Shown here one piece after another: positions 13,939-16,927 of a DNA stretch of 16,927 nt. The notes under the pieces are model-generated. The model saw nothing but the letters and a program-made list of their open reading frames with translations. It was not told the DNA's origin and ran no database searches. Made by a program: the position numbers and the translations under genes. This DNA comes from MWCM01 sp964558315 (lineage in GTDB: Bacteria > Patescibacteriota > UBA1384 > XYA2-FULL-43-10): assembly GCA_964558315.1 (NCBI GenBank), contig CAZLCL010000018.1, positions 1 to 16,927 on the forward strand, read 5' to 3'. Positions within the stretch are counted from its first letter, which is position 1. Every line of letters starts with the position of its first letter.

Positions 13939-15185
13939 TGAAAAAAACTGATAAGTTTAAGAAAATTAAAGTATTTTTTATCACAAATGATTATTGGTTT
14001 GTGCCATTATCTCTTTCGATTTTAATTATAATTATTTTGTATTGGAGAGTAACTCTTGATCAGATAGCATTTTTAGAGGGCGAGAATTCTGGAAAATTAT
14101 TGCTCAATTCATTATTTATTAGCAAAAATTGGTTGTCATTTTTAAATGGGGAATTAACGTTTAAAGAAATTGCATTTGCAACGGCTCCATTATTTTACCT
14201 ACCGGCTTTTATATTTTATCTGTTTTTGGGAGTAAGCGTAGATTCGGCTGTATTATCTAATGCAGTTTGGTTAACGATTTTAATTTTTTCGATATATAAT
14301 CTTCTTAGAAAAAGAATTCCTGCCATCTGGACAATTATTATTACCCTTTTATTTCTAGCTTTACCTCAGTTTGCTGTTTTAGTTACTGATTTTAATATTA
14401 AATTACCTTATTTATCAACTTTAGCCTGCATTCTATATTTAATATCCTCGCTAGCACAAAAGCCAAGAAATTATAAGTTTATTTTATTATTCTCAATATT
14501 TTTGGCCGAAATATTTTTGTCTCCTTATCTGGTATATGTTTCAATCCTTTGTTTGTGGATTTTTTTAATAATTACTAAACGAAAAAATGATAATTACGAT
14601 AAAAAGATCAGGCGGCCTTTACTTTTCTTAACGGCATTAATTGTGATTTTATCTTTAACTTATAGCTATTTTTCATCAAAAATGTCTTTAAAAAATCTTT
14701 CTTTATTAGAAATTAATGATGATTTTAGCTTTATTTATTGGTTCATAATATTGCTTGTTTTTATTCCTTTGGTAGATATTATCAATTCTCGAATCGGTAA
14801 AAAATATATAGTTTACACGTTATTAATAGTTGCTGTGTTATTTTTGGCAGAAAATTATTACTTTTTATTAAAGTCTCTTACAAAGCAAATTTGTGATATT
14901 GAGAAAGTTGTTTTAGCCGTCCCATATCAAAATAGCGCCTATTTGGAGGGTGGAGAATCAAGTGAATTAAACAACTATCTGCTTGGATATTACCTGGAAA
15001 AAAGCGGTAGAACGTGGAGCGGAGAGAGCGGCGATTTAAATCGAGGTGACTATGCCGTAATAAATCTGGATGGTAGTGAAAAATCGAGTCTTTTTATGTT
15101 AGAAAACATTGATCAGATAGAGATAGTAGATAGTATTAATTGTTCAAATAATAGTAGCGTAGTAGTTATTAAAAAAAGATTATGA
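13938..15185 (+). CDS. GT39-like polytopic membrane glycosyltransferase candidate
   Basis: A 415-residue protein with about nine helices followed by a soluble C-terminal part (from about residue 318). The first external loop has TLDQIAFLEGENSG (39-52), with D41 where GT39/PMT-type enzymes keep a catalytic Asp. The following APLFYLPAFIFYLFLGVS segment parallels the usual HPPLYY helix, although the HPP itself is absent. The family match is therefore weak and the protein may be a diverged or inactive relative. The soluble tail ends in a strand-rich piece (NNSSVVVIKKRL). TAATG and ATGA overlaps tie it to O-antigen ligase-like genes on both sides, so it probably serves the same glycan, for example by decorating it outside the membrane. 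It has no clear Shine-Dalgarno and probably depends on coupling. Confidence 0.6.
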   Translation: MKKTDKFKKIKVFFITNDYWFVPLSLSILIIIILYWRVTLDQIAFLEGENSGKLLLNSLFISKNWLSFLNGELTFKEIAFATAPLFYLPAFIFYLFLGVSVDSAVLSNAVWLTILIFSIYNLLRKRIPAIWTIIITLLFLALPQFAVLVTDFNIKLPYLSTLACILYLISSLAQKPRNYKFILLFSIFLAEIFLSPYLVYVSILCLWIFLIITKRKNDNYDKKIRRPLLFLTALIVILSLTYSYFSSKMSLKNLSLLEINDDFSFIYWFIILLVFIPLVDIINSRIGKKYIVYTLLIVAVLFLAENYYFLLKSLTKQICDIEKVVLAVPYQNSAYLEGGESSELNNYLLGYYLEKSGRTWSGESGDLNRGDYAVINLDGSEKSSLFMLENIDQIEIVDSINCSNNSSVVVIKKRL

Positions 15186-16432
15186 AAAAAATATCCTATT
15201 ATTTCTTGCTGTTGGTGACAATATATTTGCCCTTTCAATCGTTATTAACTAGTCTTATCTCTGCAAATGATATTTTTAGCGCTAGTAATGTATTTTGGTT
15301 AACTCATTGGTATGAGCCAGTATTAATTGCAGTTGCGATATTTTTACTTTTTAGCGAGGATCTATTTCAAAAAATATCCAAAACCCAGGTCGCTTCTGCG
15401 CTATTAATAATATTTGGTGTGGCCTCTGTATTTTTGTTGTCACCCAGCATAACAAGGGGCGTAGAGGGGTTCAGGTTCTCTCTCTTGGCTGTATTATTTT
15501 TTCTTTTCGCAAGCAGGCTTAAACTAAAACCACAGCAAAAACAAAACATCATTAACATTTACATAATAATTACCGCTTTTGCCTCATTGTGGGCTCTGGC
15601 AGAAAGATTGGCCCCACTAAATTATTGGAATACATTTGGTGCAAGCAACTTTGGGTGGGGTAATTTCGATATTGTTGGCACGTATCAATCAAGCGCTTTC
15701 TTTGCTGGGCCGAATCAGCTGGCAAGTTATATACTGCCGGCAATTTTTATGCTTGGATTTTATCAAAATAAAGATATGGCTGGCGTTGGATGGCTAAATA
15801 GCCGATATATAAAAATCATTGCCATTTTTATCATGACTGTTGCAGTGATTGTTACTTTTTCGAGGTCGGCGTTGGTAGGGCTTGTGCTTGTAGCTCTAAT
15901 TGTGGGAATCATTGAAGCCAAAAAAACTGCATTAAAGGTGGCACTTGCGGTGTTACCATTTTTATTAATAGTGATGGCATATTTTATTTATCAAAGTGGA
16001 TCGGTGGCCACACAAGACATATTTACCCATGGTGCCTCACATTCTGAACACCTTTCTGCATTGTCTAATTCCTTAGCAGAGATCAAATATCGTTTTACAA
16101 AAGATCTATCAACTTTTATATTTGGTAAAGGAATAGGGACGGCAGGTCCTGCAGTGCTTAAATACGGTGATGGAATAATATCGGAATCGTGGTATATTCA
16201 GGTCATCCTGGAACTTGGTTTATTTGGTTTCTTATTTTGGATTTGGTTTCAGGCCGAAATATTTATATCATCATTCTGGGAAAATAGAGGGCTGTTTTAT
16301 GGCTTCTGTGCGGTTTCTATCGCGGCAATATTTCTTCATACATGGGCGGATAATCCTGCCTTGGCTATAACAGTTTTTATGCTTGCCGGGGCAATACTTG
16401 GGCCGGGTAATTTAAACGAAAGGAAACAATGA
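15182..16432 (+). CDS. O-antigen ligase/polymerase-like protein 3 (Wzy/WaaL family)
   Basis: A 416-residue polytopic protein of the O-antigen ligase family, the third in the window. It carries FFAGPNQLASYILPA (173-187), VTFSRSALVGLVL (224-236, the conserved Ser-Arg), a large external loop with HGASHSEHLSAL (283-294), FIFGKGIGTAGP (312-323), and ESWYIQVILELGLFGF (335-350), where Glu and LGL are typical. Compared with the other two copies, it has no obvious low-complexity insert. Its start overlaps the previous stop (ATGA) and its stop overlaps the glycosyltransferase start (ATGA), so four genes form one tightly coupled operon. It may be a polymerase for the repeat unit or a ligase. Its identity to the other two looks low by eye, which argues against recent duplication. 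Confidence 0.86.
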   Translation: MKKISYYFLLLVTIYLPFQSLLTSLISANDIFSASNVFWLTHWYEPVLIAVAIFLLFSEDLFQKISKTQVASALLIIFGVASVFLLSPSITRGVEGFRFSLLAVLFFLFASRLKLKPQQKQNIINIYIIITAFASLWALAERLAPLNYWNTFGASNFGWGNFDIVGTYQSSAFFAGPNQLASYILPAIFMLGFYQNKDMAGVGWLNSRYIKIIAIFIMTVAVIVTFSRSALVGLVLVALIVGIIEAKKTALKVALAVLPFLLIVMAYFIYQSGSVATQDIFTHGASHSEHLSALSNSLAEIKYRFTKDLSTFIFGKGIGTAGPAVLKYGDGIISESWYIQVILELGLFGFLFWIWFQAEIFISSFWENRGLFYGFCAVSIAAIFLHTWADNPALAITVFMLAGAILGPGNLNERKQ

Positions 16433-16927
16433 AAAGAATCCTTATCGATGGAAGATTTATAGGCGTTGGCGAATCAATGACTCGCTACTGTCTGGAAATT
16501 GTGAAGGGAATTTTAGATCAAGACAAAGATAATGAGTATACCTTGCTTGTTCGTCCTAAAGGGGAAGCATTAAGTAAAAAGTTAAAGGTAAAAAGTAATA
16601 ATTGCAATTTAAAATTAAAAATTTTGGATACAGCTCATTATAGTCTGGGTGAGCAGACGAGGCTACTTAAATATTTAAATATAGAGAAATTTGATCTGGT
16701 GCATTTCATTCAATTTAATCACCCGATCCTTTATCGGGGCAAATTTGTGGTTACAATCCATGATTTAACTCTTTTCGGACATTTACATCGCGAGAAACTG
16801 CACAAGAAATTAGCCTTTAGCGCTGTAATGAAGTCAGCCGTAAAGAATTCTGCCGAGATTATCTCCATATCGGAAACTAGTAAAAAAGACATTGTTGAAA
16901 GTTACAATGTTGACCCTAATAAAATTG
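16429..16927 (+). CDS. GT4-family glycosyltransferase, N-terminal domain (runs off the right edge)
   Basis: An open frame of 166 residues continues past the window. It begins with MKRILIDGRF, the first strand of a GT-B fold, followed by GESMTRYCLEIVKGIL. FDLVHFIQFN and VVTIHDLTLFG (a hallmark of GT4 mannosyltransferase-like enzymes) come next, then AEIISISETSKKDIVESYNV, the usual step into the linker before the nucleotide-sugar-binding half. Such enzymes work at the cytoplasmic face, adding sugars from NDP-sugars to a lipid-linked acceptor. ATG 16429 overlaps the previous TGA (ATGA), with AAAGGA just upstream. A stretch at residues about 48-66 (KKLKVKSNNCNLKLKI) has a 7-nt-phased DNA sequence like insert A. 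Donor sugar is unknown because the C-terminal domain is missing. Confidence 0.85.
   Translation, partial: MKRILIDGRFIGVGESMTRYCLEIVKGILDQDKDNEYTLLVRPKGEALSKKLKVKSNNCNLKLKILDTAHYSLGEQTRLLKYLNIEKFDLVHFIQFNHPILYRGKFVVTIHDLTLFGHLHREKLHKKLAFSAVMKSAVKNSAEIISISETSKKDIVESYNVDPNKI
16572..16627. repeat. Heptanucleotide-phased segment in the GT4 gene, related to insert A
   Basis: Fifty-six bases read as eight 7-nt units (AAGTAAA, AAGTTAA, AGGTAAA, AAGTAAT, AATTGCA, ATTTAAA, ATTAAAA, ATTTTGG). The last seven align with insert A at 36 of 49 positions by eye, including an exact TAATAATTGCAAT. GT4 proteins often have a charged strand here, so part of it may be ancestral. Confidence 0.45.

Noticed and set aside
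15511..15552. K/Q-rich loop (LKLKPQQKQN) in O-antigen ligase-like protein 3 as another heptamer insert
   Set aside because: No clear 7-nt period is seen. A short charged loop at this point is normal for the family.
9155..16432. Alternative genetic code with TGA read as an amino acid, as in some Patescibacteria
   Set aside because: TGA ends the TPR gene, the GT39-like gene and the third ligase-like gene, each in an ATGA overlap with the next start.
1..16927. CRISPR array, tRNA or rRNA genes, transposase or integrase genes
   Set aside because: Gaps between genes are under 100 bp, no spaced repeats or tRNA-like folds were seen, and no ORF resembles a recombinase.

Overview
The window is an AT-rich, densely coding stretch of bacterial chromosome devoted to envelope glycans: lipid-linked sugar donors, membrane glycosyltransferases, a flippase and polymerase/ligase proteins. 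TGA works as a stop codon, most clearly in three ATGA start/stop overlaps, so the code is standard. A 100-N scaffold gap flanked by an exact 55-bp repeat points to a metagenome assembly. AT-rich coding, very short gaps between genes, several starts without a clear Shine-Dalgarno and low-complexity in-frame peptide inserts fit a Patescibacteria (CPR) genome. That placement is an inference, not proven here.

Layout. (1) 3-5779, plus strand: the tail of an unidentified membrane protein, then a tight run of five genes. These are a UbiA-family polyprenyl-phosphate phosphoribosyltransferase, a flippase-like UPF0104/LPG-synthase-TM protein, a PHP-family phosphoesterase, an extended SDR (nucleotide-sugar epimerase type), and a 680-residue GT-C-like protein with a large extracytoplasmic domain. 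Together they could make, trim, modify, flip and use a polyprenyl-phosphate pentose. (2) 9649 back to 5750, minus strand: a membrane-anchored TPR protein, a secreted lysozyme-like protein with a six-repeat beta-propeller, and a Wzx-type flippase that only looks broken because of the gap. (3) 9736-11121, plus: O-antigen ligase-like protein 1. (4) 12594 back to 11134, minus: a DUF2079 membrane protein. (5) 12661 to the right edge, plus: O-antigen ligase-like protein 2, a GT39-like membrane protein, O-antigen ligase-like protein 3 and the start of a GT4 glycosyltransferase. The joins between these are a TAATG and two ATGA overlaps.

The Wzx flippase plus three Wzy/WaaL-like proteins suggests Wzx/Wzy-dependent assembly of one or more surface glycans or glycoconjugates. 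The first operon looks like a separate lipid-phosphate-pentose route. The secreted lysozyme-like protein would act in the cell wall.

The least expected feature is a set of in-frame low-complexity inserts with a strict 7-nt period. They are confined to the right half of the window and sit mostly in loops of the O-antigen ligase-like proteins. One is bounded by 29-bp imperfect inverted repeats and looks like a small mobile element.

No stretch over 300 bases lacks a gene. I saw no rRNA, tRNA, CRISPR array, transposase or origin.
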